Shown: one piece after another, positions 45,506 to 55,549 of the stretch
Layout of the letters: each line of letters begins with the position of its first letter
How positions within the stretch are numbered: the stretch's first letter is position 1
Assembly: GCA_009801085.1 (NCBI GenBank)
Contig: VNWV01000001.1
Coordinates: forward strand, 1,922,001 to 1,986,000
From: Lasiodiplodia sp. COLG20
Taxonomy: Eukaryota; Ascomycota; Dothideomycetes; Botryosphaeriales; Botryosphaeriaceae
Direction of reading: 5' to 3'
DNA: 64,000 nt
Made by a program: the position numbers and the translations under genes
Notes under the pieces: generated by a model
Seen by the model: only the letters and a program-made list of their open reading frames with translations
Database searches by the model: none
Told to the model about the DNA's origin: nothing

Positions 45506-45958
45506 CCGAGGGCTAGGAACTAGTATCTGAACCCCGTGCACTCTGGAGATGCTCGATGCCAGAAGGGGAGGAATAAGGGGTGGTAGGAGTGCCCTTCCCG
45601 CACAATGTGTATATAACATGGGACAAAAAAGTATCAGTGAATGACCTCTATACTATGTATGAATTATTGAAATCCATGTATTGTCTTTGTAGCCTACGAG
45701 AGTGAAAGAGACGGGTTGAGATCCGAAGAGTTGGAGTAACCGCATCAATGACAGAAATGGCCCATCCCAGGAGAACAATGTGTTCGAAGGAGAACAACAG
45801 AACGAACGTGTCAGGAAATATGCAAGGCCTAGGCAGAGAGATCGCCGTAAAAGACAGCCGGATAACCCTTGGTCCACAATCAAGTTTCGTAGCGGGAGAC
45901 TAGGTAATAAAAAGGGGAGAAGAGTAGGGAGGGATGAGGACCGAAAGTAGCCTCTGGC
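45506..45958. other. Convergent intergenic region
   Basis: 453 bp between the S28 peptidase and laccase 3' ends. No feature beyond 3' UTR sequence. Confidence 0.5.
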
Positions 45959-48516
45959 TCAGATACCGCTGTCATCTTGGTCGATTGGGTGAGCTTTCTC
46001 GTACGCGTCCCAGCCATCACATGTACGGTTCGTAGCTTCCAGGGTCCCAATGGAGTCGAGGATGTCCGGCTGCCGTTCCAGAATCTGCAAGGCGAGACCT
46101 GCGTCGTGAAGAGGCACAAAAAGTCAGTCTAAGAGCATTCCTTGAACACTGCAGCAAAAAGTAATACAGTGTTGCCTCAATCCTAGATTTAGAAAGAAGG
46201 GATGGTAAGGAAAGGGAATTCTCACCGGAACTAGCATGCCAAGCGATGTGGCAATGAACCAGCCAGACGCCCGGATTATCCGGTTTGAATGCCAACGCGA
46301 CGAAGCCGTTGGAAGGCAGGAACACGACATCGCGGCGAGGGGGGTTGTTCAGATTGAAGGTCTCAATCGGGTCGCGGCTCTCGTCATACGTGCGGTTCTC
46401 CTGCGCCAGTACTGCGAAATCATGGCCGTGCATATGGATAGGATGGCCGGCAGGGATCTCAGTTTTATTTTCGCCCAATCGCGTTAGGTTAGCGGTAATG
46501 ACGAGGTATACAAAGCCGCGATCAAAGTTGTCTGGTATATTACGAGTTTGTCAGAAGCTTTTCTTTTTAACTTCTCTCAAAAGTTGAAAATAGATAACAG
46601 GGGTGAACAAGGAAGGGGGGCGGGGTGAAGAGGGGAAAAAGAAACAAGGCACGAACAGTCGATGACGGCGTATTCTGGATTCCATGTTGTGTTCTCTAGA
46701 TTCAGTATCGTGGGGTTAGAGAAATCCAGCCACATAGGAGTGTCGGTCAGATCCCAGCGGAACGCGTTGTGGAATCTGACCTCAGAAATTCCAGCTTCAT
46801 ATGTATTATTATGCACGTCGTTTTGCGGGTGCGGGTCAATAGTCCAAGGAAGAACGGGATGCAGCAATTCTTTCGGCTCATCATGGCAGTCGGACGGGTA
46901 GTCGTTCCTAGATGATGTTGGTAGCGCAGTGCTGCTGGCGTCGTATCGAAGAATGCCTGTAATGTTGCCGTTCACGTCTATAGCACCACCGCAGCCACCT
47001 TGTCCTCCGGGGATCTCAGTGCGGATCCAGTAGTCACCTGGCGCAGCATTTGCTTCGATAATGATATTATAGCGCTGGCCTGGGCCATGTCAGCGATCTG
47101 ATCATCTTCAAGACATAGACTAGGAATAGTCATTCATACCTATATTGACAAGCACTGCATTCGTCTCGTAGGGCTCTATGGGGACGAAGTCCGTAGATAT
47201 GACCTTCATTTTGTGTCCGTCTATGCTGAAGATAAACGCCGACCCAACTGAGGTGTTGATTAGGCGTATCAGATACTTTTTACCTTGTTGGAAAGTTCGG
47301 GTGTAGTAGGAACCATAACCCGGAGCGCATCGGGATTGGTCTGTTGCCAAGGAGCAATTAAAGTGACCATGTCCGTTCAGTAGAATACTGTCGCCAGTGG
47401 GAGGAGCAGTCAAGTTTTCGGCCGCGAGCAGCTCCTGGGAGAAAACAGCGAAAGCCGAGTCATGGACCCAATCTGTCATAAGTAGGGGGGTGTCCCATTC
47501 TTCATCCCAATTGTCTGACGTAGGGCCGTGGAAGACAAGAGGCCCGGATACTCCGTCAGGATATTGAAGGGAGTAGTGGGAGTGGTACCCTTCACTTATC
47601 AGTGCATGTACCAAAAAGCGGGGATGCGGCTACTCACACGTGGTTCCATACTGTGTAACCTTGAAGCGATATGTGAATGTGTCGCCATATGCAATGGGAC
47701 ATTGCGTTATTCCTGGTCACTATCAGACGAGGTTTTTCGCGCACACCAAGTAGAGAAGAACAGACCATTTACTCCATCCATCTCGTTACTGCCCAACTGT
47801 CTCACGCCATGCCAATGGATCCTGCTCAAGTGTCAGCCATGACCGATGGAACGCGAATGTGGTCGCAATTACGTAGAGCCATTCAACTGAAGGTAGTTTG
47901 TCACGTGTACGACAACTTCGTCACCCCAGCAAGCCTCAATCAGGGGGCCGGGAAAGGTATCATTGACCACTTTGCCATATGGCTTGGAGTACCCATCGGG
48001 GAAGAGCTGCATGCACGAGTCAGAAGACATCATTAGGGAGGTTGTACTGTTGCGAAGGTCTTACCACTTGTTCTTTGACATTGATCCAATACTGCTGCAA
48101 TCAGCAAACATTACAGAGGTGCCAGTCATCTTAACTCCTACCTCTCTGGTCACACCCGTTGGCCAAACAGTCTCGTCTATGAGCAGTTCAGCATGTACTG
48201 TTCCAGAGGCCTACACAGTCCGAGGGCACAACATACAGTCTGTGTGAATGTCGTACTGGGAGAAAAAGGGCTGATTAGCTCTGGTGTCCCTGAGCCAACA
48301 GCTTCTGTCATCAGGGGTATTGCAGCTCTCCCAGCCGTCCATGCTTGGGTAAGAGCAAGTGAAGCCAGGCGAAGCATTTTCCGGGCTTATGACAACGCCG
48401 CCGCTCGGACCGGAGGAGAGCGGAAGCTGCGAGCCGTCCCGCTCAAAGCCATTCTCCAACGGAGCAAAGAACGGGAGATGTAAAAGCATCTCCCAACAGT
48501 TCCTGAAGAAGCCCAT
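45959..48516 (-). CDS. Multicopper oxidase, asco-laccase type
   Basis: Oxidises phenolics with reduction of oxygen to water. Ten exons (descending): 48516-48237, 48176-48142, 48094-48065, 48006-47873, 47821-47766, 47712-47638, 47589-47140, 47079-46657, 46531-46226, 46098-45959; 642 aa. All four copper motifs are present: HWHG; TTWYHSHYSLQ formed across a splice; HPIHMHGHDF; and HCHIAWHASSG followed by Leu, the axial T1 position. The early TREYWINVKEQV and NDTFPGPLIEACWGD are typical of ascomycete laccases. The protein ends DDSGI, the conserved C-terminal plug of asco-laccases, here encoded without a propeptide. The N-terminus (MGFFRNCWEMLLHLPFFAPL) is a weak signal peptide and the first 90 residues are atypical, so a different first exon is possible. 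Exons 2 and 3 are only 35 and 30 nt. Confidence 0.9.
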
Positions 48517-50068
48517 TGCGTGAGTATGAGCAAGATTGAGGGAAAAAGGATTGGACGAATGGCCCACTTGTCCAGAAGAGTGAGCCTTTGGCGGTAGAAA
48601 TACTGGTCTTGGTTGTCTCAAGAGCTGCATCCGGCTGACATGACGGGCGTCTTTGACAAGCATTTCCGGTCACACAGCATTGAAGAAGGACCAGTGAGCT
48701 TCGCCGGCAGGGGAATTGGGCAGCCTCTTGCGTCTGCCTGTCGAGACTTCACACGGACCTGGCCATTGAGAGATACGGTCCACCCCTGTCCAAGAGGCCG
48801 CAGTGTCAAAACTAACTGGCGGTGGAACATTCGTGGGAAGGAGTCACCTGTCAGATAATCACGGAGCTGAGACCCAGGTGCATGGCAAGGGCTCTGTGCC
48901 GCGTAATGGAGCTCGCCACCCCCAATTTGTTTGGATGGAGATATAGTTGATGGGTCAGTGTTTCACAAAATCTAGGTTAAACAATACGACACTTGACGAG
49001 TGCTTGAGCAGTGCAGAGTTAGAGAGGCGTAAAGGTTGCTGCAGCCATGGTGCGCTAATTCAGCATCGGTGGAAAGGCGCGGGCTGACAGAACGCCCGGG
49101 CATGGTGGCAGGAAAAAGCAATAGATCCGCACAGCGATCCAGTCATTCTCGTATCCTCAGCTGAAAGGCCCATGGCCATGGCGTTCGGGCAAGCTAAGCG
49201 ATGAAGATCTCATTGCTTTTTCCCTGTAGAAACTGCGGGGGACGAGATCACTGCACTTGCCAAGGCGAAAACGGCCGTCCTGTTTACGCTCTTGGTGAGA
49301 CCTTTTAAACTTCGTGCGGCTGTGTCACTCGGCACATGCTCTCTGGCCCGGGGTCGCGATGGCGCCGGCATGGGGGCCGGACGGAAGGTAGCGGCTTCGA
49401 GGAGGAGGTCATCACTGCAAAGTAACGCGCGAAGTCCGAAGCGTGGTGGGGGTCGTTCCTAGCTTGAGGCGTAAGGCTGAGCTGACACGGCTGTGCGCCG
49501 CAGGGTCTGCGAGGCCAATAGCCACGGCCATCGGGTCATGTTACCAAGGCGAAGCATCGAGATCCCCGATAGCAGAAGCCACGCTTATGAACGAAGGTCA
49601 GGCGCCGAGCACGACAAGACGGGACGGGCAGGCTTACGTCAAAGATGTGGAGCTTGTGTCTCGTGGAGCCGTATTCAGATCCAGCCGCGACGGCAATCGC
49701 CTCAGTGAGCATTGTTGAAACTTGGACGCGAAAGCGATGGAAGGGACAAGAGGACTCCACCTCTCGGTCGCATGTCGGTCGCCGTTATGGGGATCAGCCA
49801 GGATCCGGAGGCGGCAGGTTGGTCGCTGTGCAGAGACGGGGTGATCGACAGGTTGTGCCATGTGGAAAGCGCGAAGGCGTTTGGCCCCCAAACCCGCCTC
49901 GTCCCGCCTTCCCCCCAGAGCCGTTCGCTTAGTCGGCCATTGGCGTCCAGCAGCTCGATCTGGTCATGGAAGACGAGCGTCTCGGTCAAATAGAACCACC
50001 GCAGAAATATTGGGGAGTTCATAAGCCATCATCATGTCTTCCTCCTTTTCCTTTTCTTTGTTGTACTG
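48517..50068. other. Divergent promoter region, laccase (-) and MBL hydrolase (+)
   Basis: 1.55 kb between two divergent starts. The open frame of laccase exon 1 extends upstream to 48663, so a longer N-terminus cannot be excluded. Other short frames are not protein-like. No TATA box stands out on either side. Confidence 0.45.
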
Positions 50069-51163
50069 ATGTCCAGCAAGCCGCCGTCGACCTCGTTCGC
50101 TGCCACCCGTCTGAATCGGACCACCTTCCTGATCAAAGAAGATGACAGCTTCAACGAGCATCCCTTCATCTACGCCAAGTTGCACCCGCGTCTGCCGCTC
50201 CTGATCCTGTCCGACACGGGGTGCAACTCGCCGCGCGACTCTTCGGTACAAATCTCCAAGCTGCGCAACTTTCTCGAGGAATCCCCCGTCGCCGCCAACG
50301 CCGACAAGCCGCTCAATCCGCGCGACCAGTACGGCCATCCCGAGCGGCAGTACATCGTCGTGGTGACCCATTGCCACTACGATCACATCGGCGGCATTGA
50401 ACAGTTCCCCACCATCCCCCTCTCCCAGTCGCTGGCTCTGGCCCGGTCCATGCAAGGCTCCGACTCTGCCTCCAAGCCGCTCGCCGCATGCACCATTGTT
50501 GCCTCGGCCCATTGCGAGTCGTTCGTCACCCAGCACCTGGACGAACACTCGCTGTGCAATTTCTACGGGCTCAAGGTCCCCAAGTACCGCGTATCGCGCT
50601 GGGCAAAGGACGGTGAGGCCCTGGTGCACGATGGCCAGAAGATCGACGTGACAGTGCTGCATACGCCAGGGCACACGCCCGATGAGCTGGCATGGTACGA
50701 TCACGACGAACGCTTCCTTTACGTCGGCGACTCGTTCTACGAGCGCGGACCCGACGGCATGGCCATCATCTTCCCCAAGGAGGGCGACTGGGTCGACTTC
50801 ATGGGCTCGCTGGACAAGTTGCTGCGCTTCGTGCGCCGCGAGAACGAGTACATGCTGGCCGACATGCTCAACTACTACAACCATGACTTTGCCGGCATGC
50901 ATCGCCGCGTGAAGCTGTGCTGTGGCCACTGCACCTCGGAGGCCGAGGCCGAGGAGATGTTGGAAGCCGTTCACTCGCTCTTCGAGCGCATTCTTGCCGG
51001 AAAGGTTCCTGTCACGCGCTCTGAAACGTACAGGAACGAGATCTACGACACTTGGACAGATGGCGGCGAGGAAGCGCGCTTCGCGGTGCGCGCCCCGAGA
51101 AGGTTGGCCGTCGAGGCACGCAAGCAGCTGGCCGATCGGGCCATGGTGCGGTCTCTTTCTTGA
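50069..51163 (+). CDS. Metallo-beta-lactamase-fold hydrolase
   Basis: Single exon, 364 aa. The metal-binding signature THCHYDHIGG lies at residues 100-109, and a second motif, LHTPGHTPDE, at 197-206. These are followed by YVGDSFYERG, with the bridging Asp near 221, and a further CCGHCTSEAEAEE in the C-terminal part that can supply the last His ligand. It therefore has a full set of zinc ligands and should be active. Glyoxalase II, lactonase and thioesterase relatives share this layout, and I cannot tell which substrate applies. No signal peptide, so cytosolic. The segment between the two motifs is longer than in glyoxalase II (an insertion of about 50 residues with a Ser/Ala-rich part). The next gene begins 390 bp downstream on the same strand. 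Confidence 0.88.
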   Translation: MSSKPPSTSFAATRLNRTTFLIKEDDSFNEHPFIYAKLHPRLPLLILSDTGCNSPRDSSVQISKLRNFLEESPVAANADKPLNPRDQYGHPERQYIVVVTHCHYDHIGGIEQFPTIPLSQSLALARSMQGSDSASKPLAACTIVASAHCESFVTQHLDEHSLCNFYGLKVPKYRVSRWAKDGEALVHDGQKIDVTVLHTPGHTPDELAWYDHDERFLYVGDSFYERGPDGMAIIFPKEGDWVDFMGSLDKLLRFVRRENEYMLADMLNYYNHDFAGMHRRVKLCCGHCTSEAEAEEMLEAVHSLFERILAGKVPVTRSETYRNEIYDTWTDGGEEARFAVRAPRRLAVEARKQLADRAMVRSLS

Positions 51164-51553
51164 TTTCATAGATATCCCAATGTTCCACTCTTATTCTCAC
51201 TGGAAACAAGCAATGGTAATGAGATTATCCTTTTTTTAGAGCTGCGGGGACATCAGCCACGGTGCCATGAATCATTCGCAACGTGCCCAAAATGCGGGGG
51301 AGGATGGGGGATGGCGAGCCGGGCCATGAAGCCGCTGACGTGGGCGTGCCTGTCAATCGTGCCTTGTCGGGCGCCTTCCGAGCGGTGGAGGGCCCCTTGA
51401 CTCGGTGGCACTTTTTTTCACAGCTGTTCGGTGGGGCGCATCAGCCCTCACATCATCATCGCCTCTCCCGCCGGTTTCTCCGTTCCACCCTCGACTAGGG
51501 AGATCCCGATTGATTGTCCCAATACCCAGCCCCTCGGAACCTCGTGCAAAACA
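51164..51553. other. Intergenic, MBL gene to SHB17-like gene
   Basis: 390 bp between two genes on the + strand. No separate feature seen. Confidence 0.5.
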
Positions 51554-52496
51554 ATGTCGGACAAGGACGCAGGCACTCCGCGCGTCTACCTCGCCCGCCA
51601 TGGTACGTTCGCATTCCCCACTGTTCATCAACCGCGGCAATCGCTCTCGAATCGAACGCTCTTCGGCAAGCTCGTAGCGAACGTCACCAAAACATCTACA
51701 ACGACCAACCCCCGAGGCGCAACATGATATACGCACGCCCACTATTTTCTCCCCTATCAGCAAACGAAACGCCTGATTGAACCTCTCACGCCACACGACC
51801 AGCTAACCGCTTCCTCGCATCCTCCCAGGCGAAACCGAATGGACAATCAACGGCCGCTACACGGGCGTGACTGACCTGGCGCTCACGCCCAAGGGCGAGC
51901 TGCAGGTCGTCGGCAGCGGCCGCGCCCTCGTCGGGGCCGGCAAGCTGATCGACCCCTCGAAGCTCGCCCACGTCTACATCTCGCCGCGCACGCGCGCCCA
52001 GCGCACCTTCGAGCTCCTCTTCCCGGCGCCCGCGCAGGACTCGCTCCGCGCCGCCTCCAAGGTCACGACCACGCCCGCCCTCGCCGAGTGGGACTACGGC
52101 GCCTACGAGGGCCTGCTCACCAAGGAGATCCGCGCCCAGCGCCAAGCCAAGGGCCTCGACGCCGAGCGGCCCTGGGACATCTGGCGCGACGGCTGCGAGG
52201 AGGGCGAGAGCGCCGCCGAGGTGACGGCCCGGCTGGACGCCCTCATCGCCGAGATCCGCGCGCTGCAGGCGCCGTGCATGAACGGCGAGGCCCCCGCCGA
52301 CGTCGTCCTCGTCGCCCACGGCCACCTGCTCCGCGCCTTCACCAAGCGCTGGCTGCGCTACCCCATGGACTTCCCGCTGAGCATGATGCTCGAGCCCGGC
52401 GGCGTCGGTGTCCTCAGCTACCAGCACCACAACATCGAGGAGCCGGCTTTCATGCTGGGCATGGCGCTGCCGCCCGAGGAGAGCGAGAAGAACTAG
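51554..52496 (+). CDS. Histidine-phosphatase family, sedoheptulose-1,7-bisphosphatase-like
   Basis: Predicted cytosolic enzyme of the riboneogenesis route, converting sedoheptulose 1,7-bisphosphate to the 7-phosphate (yeast Shb17). Exons 51554-51602 and 51829-52496 give 238 aa. The catalytic RHGETEW is split by the intron (RH|GETEW, phase 1). It is followed by NGRYTGVTDLALTPKG, the Arg motif ISPRTRAQRT, the acid ALAEWDYGAYEGL and the second histidine in LVAHGHLLRAF. The stretch EWDYGAYEGL...WDIWRDGCEEGES is typical of Shb17 rather than glycolytic phosphoglycerate mutase. The 226-nt intron is among the longer ones here. Very high third-position GC in exon 2 leaves long false frames on both strands. 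Confidence 0.88.
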
Positions 52497-53002
52497 ACAT
52501 TTTGCAGGAAGATGCATTGGATGATTTAAATTTTCATTTGGCCCAGAGAGGAGTGGGTATTATTGCTAGTTTCTGCATTAAAAGAGACGGGAATTGTGGC
52601 TCGGGTTATAGAATGGTCAAGACGAAACGAAATAGAGCGTATAGATAGATAGGATTCGGCCATGACAAGACGGATAGACAAGCGCAAGACGAAGATGAAT
52701 TTTCGACGAATCAATTACGCCTTTCTTTTAGTATTTCCCCCGTGAAGAATTCCTCTGCACCCGCTCTGCTACTACTCGCGGAAAAAAACGAAATTCCCTT
52801 GAAATTGAACCGTTGAGGGCCAATCGATTCTCGTCGGTATAAAACAGGCGAACAGACAGATAGGAAACCAAAGTTAAATAAGTGTACCTGTGTCTCGCTG
52901 GATTCCTCAGCCCCGGAACACCCTCCGTGCCGAGATGAGTCTACCTGAAAGCTTGGAAAGGGAATCTTTGCTAACCACGACGATGCATCACAAGCCGCTC
53001 GC
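52497..53002. other. Convergent intergenic region
   Basis: 506 bp between the 3' ends of the SHB17-like and oxysterol-binding genes; AT-rich around 52500-52720. No other feature seen. Confidence 0.5.
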
Positions 53003-54850
53003 TCATGACTCGGCGTCCACAAACTCGTCGATCGAGTTGGTGTCAGAGTCCTTTCGTTCGACGGATCCGGGTTGAGGTTTCGCGTCATGCTGGCCAAAGT
53101 CGATCAGGTCTTCTGTCTCGTTGTGGTGCTGGGACTCGGTCTTCCGTTCAGGTATAGAGAACCTACGCTCTACCGTCTGACCAGGAAGTATCGCAGCTAT
53201 GCTGAGAATCTGCTTCGTCTGCTCCTCCGGCGTGGCTCCGTCCCTGCGAGCGGCGAATTAGAATATCTCCGTCCGACTCCCGCGTCCGAGCCTCCCGGTG
53301 ATGCGGTCGGGTGACTGCGGGCCACACTCCACTTACACCTTGGCGCGAATGATGTAGTCCAGATCCTCCATGCCCTCTTCCGAGCCTCCCGGTCCGCCCT
53401 GGACAGGCCTGAATAACCGAGGGTGCCAGTCGACGCCGTCGTCCACGCGCTTTGCTGCTTCTTCGCGCTGCATGTCTTCAATCTTTGATTTTTCTTCTGT
53501 GGCTACGACCTGATCTCTCTGCTTGATAGCCGTAGTAACCTTCCTCCATAGCTTCTGCGATTCACGGTCTTCTTGCTCCTTTAGAGGACGGACCAATGGC
53601 ATTGTCTCCCTCGCGTGTGTTGCATCGAACAACAGTTGCTTCTTTCCGGTCTGTGACAAAAAGTTAGCCGAGCGCGCCGTGTTTTGTGCATGCAAAAGCT
53701 GACACAGCTCTGCCGCCAAACTTCCACCTACCACGAGGTTCTTAGCCCACATCTCGCCGGTCCACAGCCCAGAGAGCTCAAACAGGTTTCTTTGGGACCT
53801 GGAGTCCCTGATGTATCCGCCGATAGCGTTGTAGGTACCTCCAACCCAGCCCTTAGTCTTGAATTCGAGATCGGCCTCCAAGCCCAGTTCCGGGCATCGC
53901 ACATAACTATGGTCGCCGAGCTCGTACTTCATCTTTCCGAACAGAATCCCCCGTGCGTACATATTAGGCTGCGTAATGAAGCTGCGCCTGCGGTTAGCCA
54001 TGGCACCCCACTTGTCCATATTATAGCAAAACCTACTATCTCTCGTTGTGGTTGAGGAAAGTCATCACGGCCAGACCTTCCATCATGCTTGCTGCAGAGT
54101 TGCCCAGGAACTTGCTTCGAGGTTTGAGGGTGCCGTCGATGCGGATGTGGTGCTCGGGAGCCATGAAGAAATAGCTCGACTTCGGCGGGTGATGCGACGT
54201 CTGCTCGGAAATGTAGTAGCCCCTAGTCTTGTCCGGATAATCCCAATAACAGGTAAAGGTCTCGCCGAGGATCGGGTTGAGGGGCTTTTTGACACCGCTG
54301 GCTGAGGATCAGTATCAAAGGCGCCGAAAAAACAAAACGGCTGCGCAGAGCGTACATACGGCGGTTTGATGTGCCATCCGCTGAGATAAAACTTCACCAC
54401 GGATAGAAATCTCTCTGTCGGGTCCTCGATGTCGGGCATAGGGAGCAGGGTCTCGGGGTGGGCCATAAAGCTGCGCAGAAAGGCCCGGTTAGCTCTCCTT
54501 CATTCTTCCCAAGCGCTCCGGGAGGCAGGGGACCGTGAACGCACTTGGTTATCCGTTCTAGCATCGACCGCGGCTCCAGAATGAAGGTTGGGAGTGTGAT
54601 CCGGCTGAGATCCGCGCCGGGCCGCAGTTGCGAGATGATGTGGGTGAGAACTGCAGCAGGAGGCGGCTCGTTAGTCTTTGTTCTGCAGAGGCACGGAGAG
54701 CTTTCAGAGGTGGCGCGGCGTACCATTGCTCTGCTCGGAGTCGACGATGGTCTCGTCTTCGCCGGTAACGGTAGAGTTGTCGCGGCCTTCCTCGGTCGAC
54801 GAGCGGCTGCTTGACAGCGAGTGTCGGCGGTGACCGTGGCCAAGCACCAT
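53003..54850 (-). CDS. Oxysterol-binding protein, Osh6/Osh7 type (lipid transfer)
   Basis: Lipid-exchange protein; the closest yeast type, Osh6/7, swaps phosphatidylserine for PI4P at ER-plasma membrane contacts. Seven exons (descending): 54850-54724, 54650-54545, 54470-54360, 54297-54037, 53981-53732, 53650-53337, 53243-53003; 469 aa. Seen: [19 protein letters not shown] (lid), [36 protein letters not shown] (family signature EQVSHHPP with Val to Thr), [63 protein letters not shown]. No PH or ankyrin domain. The last exon gives a helical tail then an acidic end ([19 protein letters not shown]). The frame stops just inside intron 6 if unspliced; the GTAAGT donor at 53336 avoids this. Intron 5 is also in frame (see findings). 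Confidence 0.9.
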
Positions 54851-55549
54851 GGTGGGGTCTTGGGGGATTGGAGGGCTGTCGGCGGGAGGGTGGAGGTTCA
54901 GAAATGCGAGGCTGTGCGACGGAGTCTATATGACGAGTTGGGCCAAAAAATACCCCGCCGCCGGCCGCGGTTTAAGGAGCCCACCCGCGAATCTTTATGA
55001 CAACCCACACCCAACCAGCACTTCAGATAAAGAAAATCTGCTGCCTAGCATGCTCCACGTACCGCGTTGTCGCTCGTACTCGCGCCCTGCAGGTGCCGCC
55101 GTCAGCAGACCCTTCTTCGCTCCATGAATGGGTGACAGCCGCGCTACGTAAGCCAACAGTTTTTCGCCGCCCGGTTTTCCCAGCAGCGCTCTCGGCCCGC
55201 CCGAGCCCCATGATACGAATCAGCGGGATAGGGGATGATCTGCGTCATCAGGGCGTACAATATACGTGTATGTACTCTATCTCTCCGGATGCAATCAACT
55301 TCCGCCGCCCGATTGAGCCGCCCGCCGAGCCCGTCTTGCTGTTCCGCGTGGGAGTGGCCGGAAAAGTCAAACAGCAGCTCTAGCCTTCGTCTGAAACTCC
55401 CGCCGCGACCAACGTCATTGGTGCGCCTGGGGCTGCCGTTCGCTTCCGCAGATCGCGAACAGCGTAGCCGCGGTTCTCCAGCTGCCCTGTTGCAACATCA
55501 AAAATCTGCCATCGAGGGGTATCAACGGCTTAAAAAGGACACCTCGCCC
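54851..55549. other. Intergenic, promoter of the oxysterol-binding gene
   Basis: 699 bp between two minus-strand genes. Short frames only, none protein-like; no element recognised. Confidence 0.5.

Noticed and set aside
43964..45619. 551-codon open frame on the - strand
   Set aside because: Antisense to the S28 peptidase; Gly/Val/Arg/Ala-rich composition typical of the reverse of a high-GC3 gene.
49964..51169. 401-codon open frame on the - strand
   Set aside because: Antisense to the MBL hydrolase, whose + frame carries all zinc motifs.
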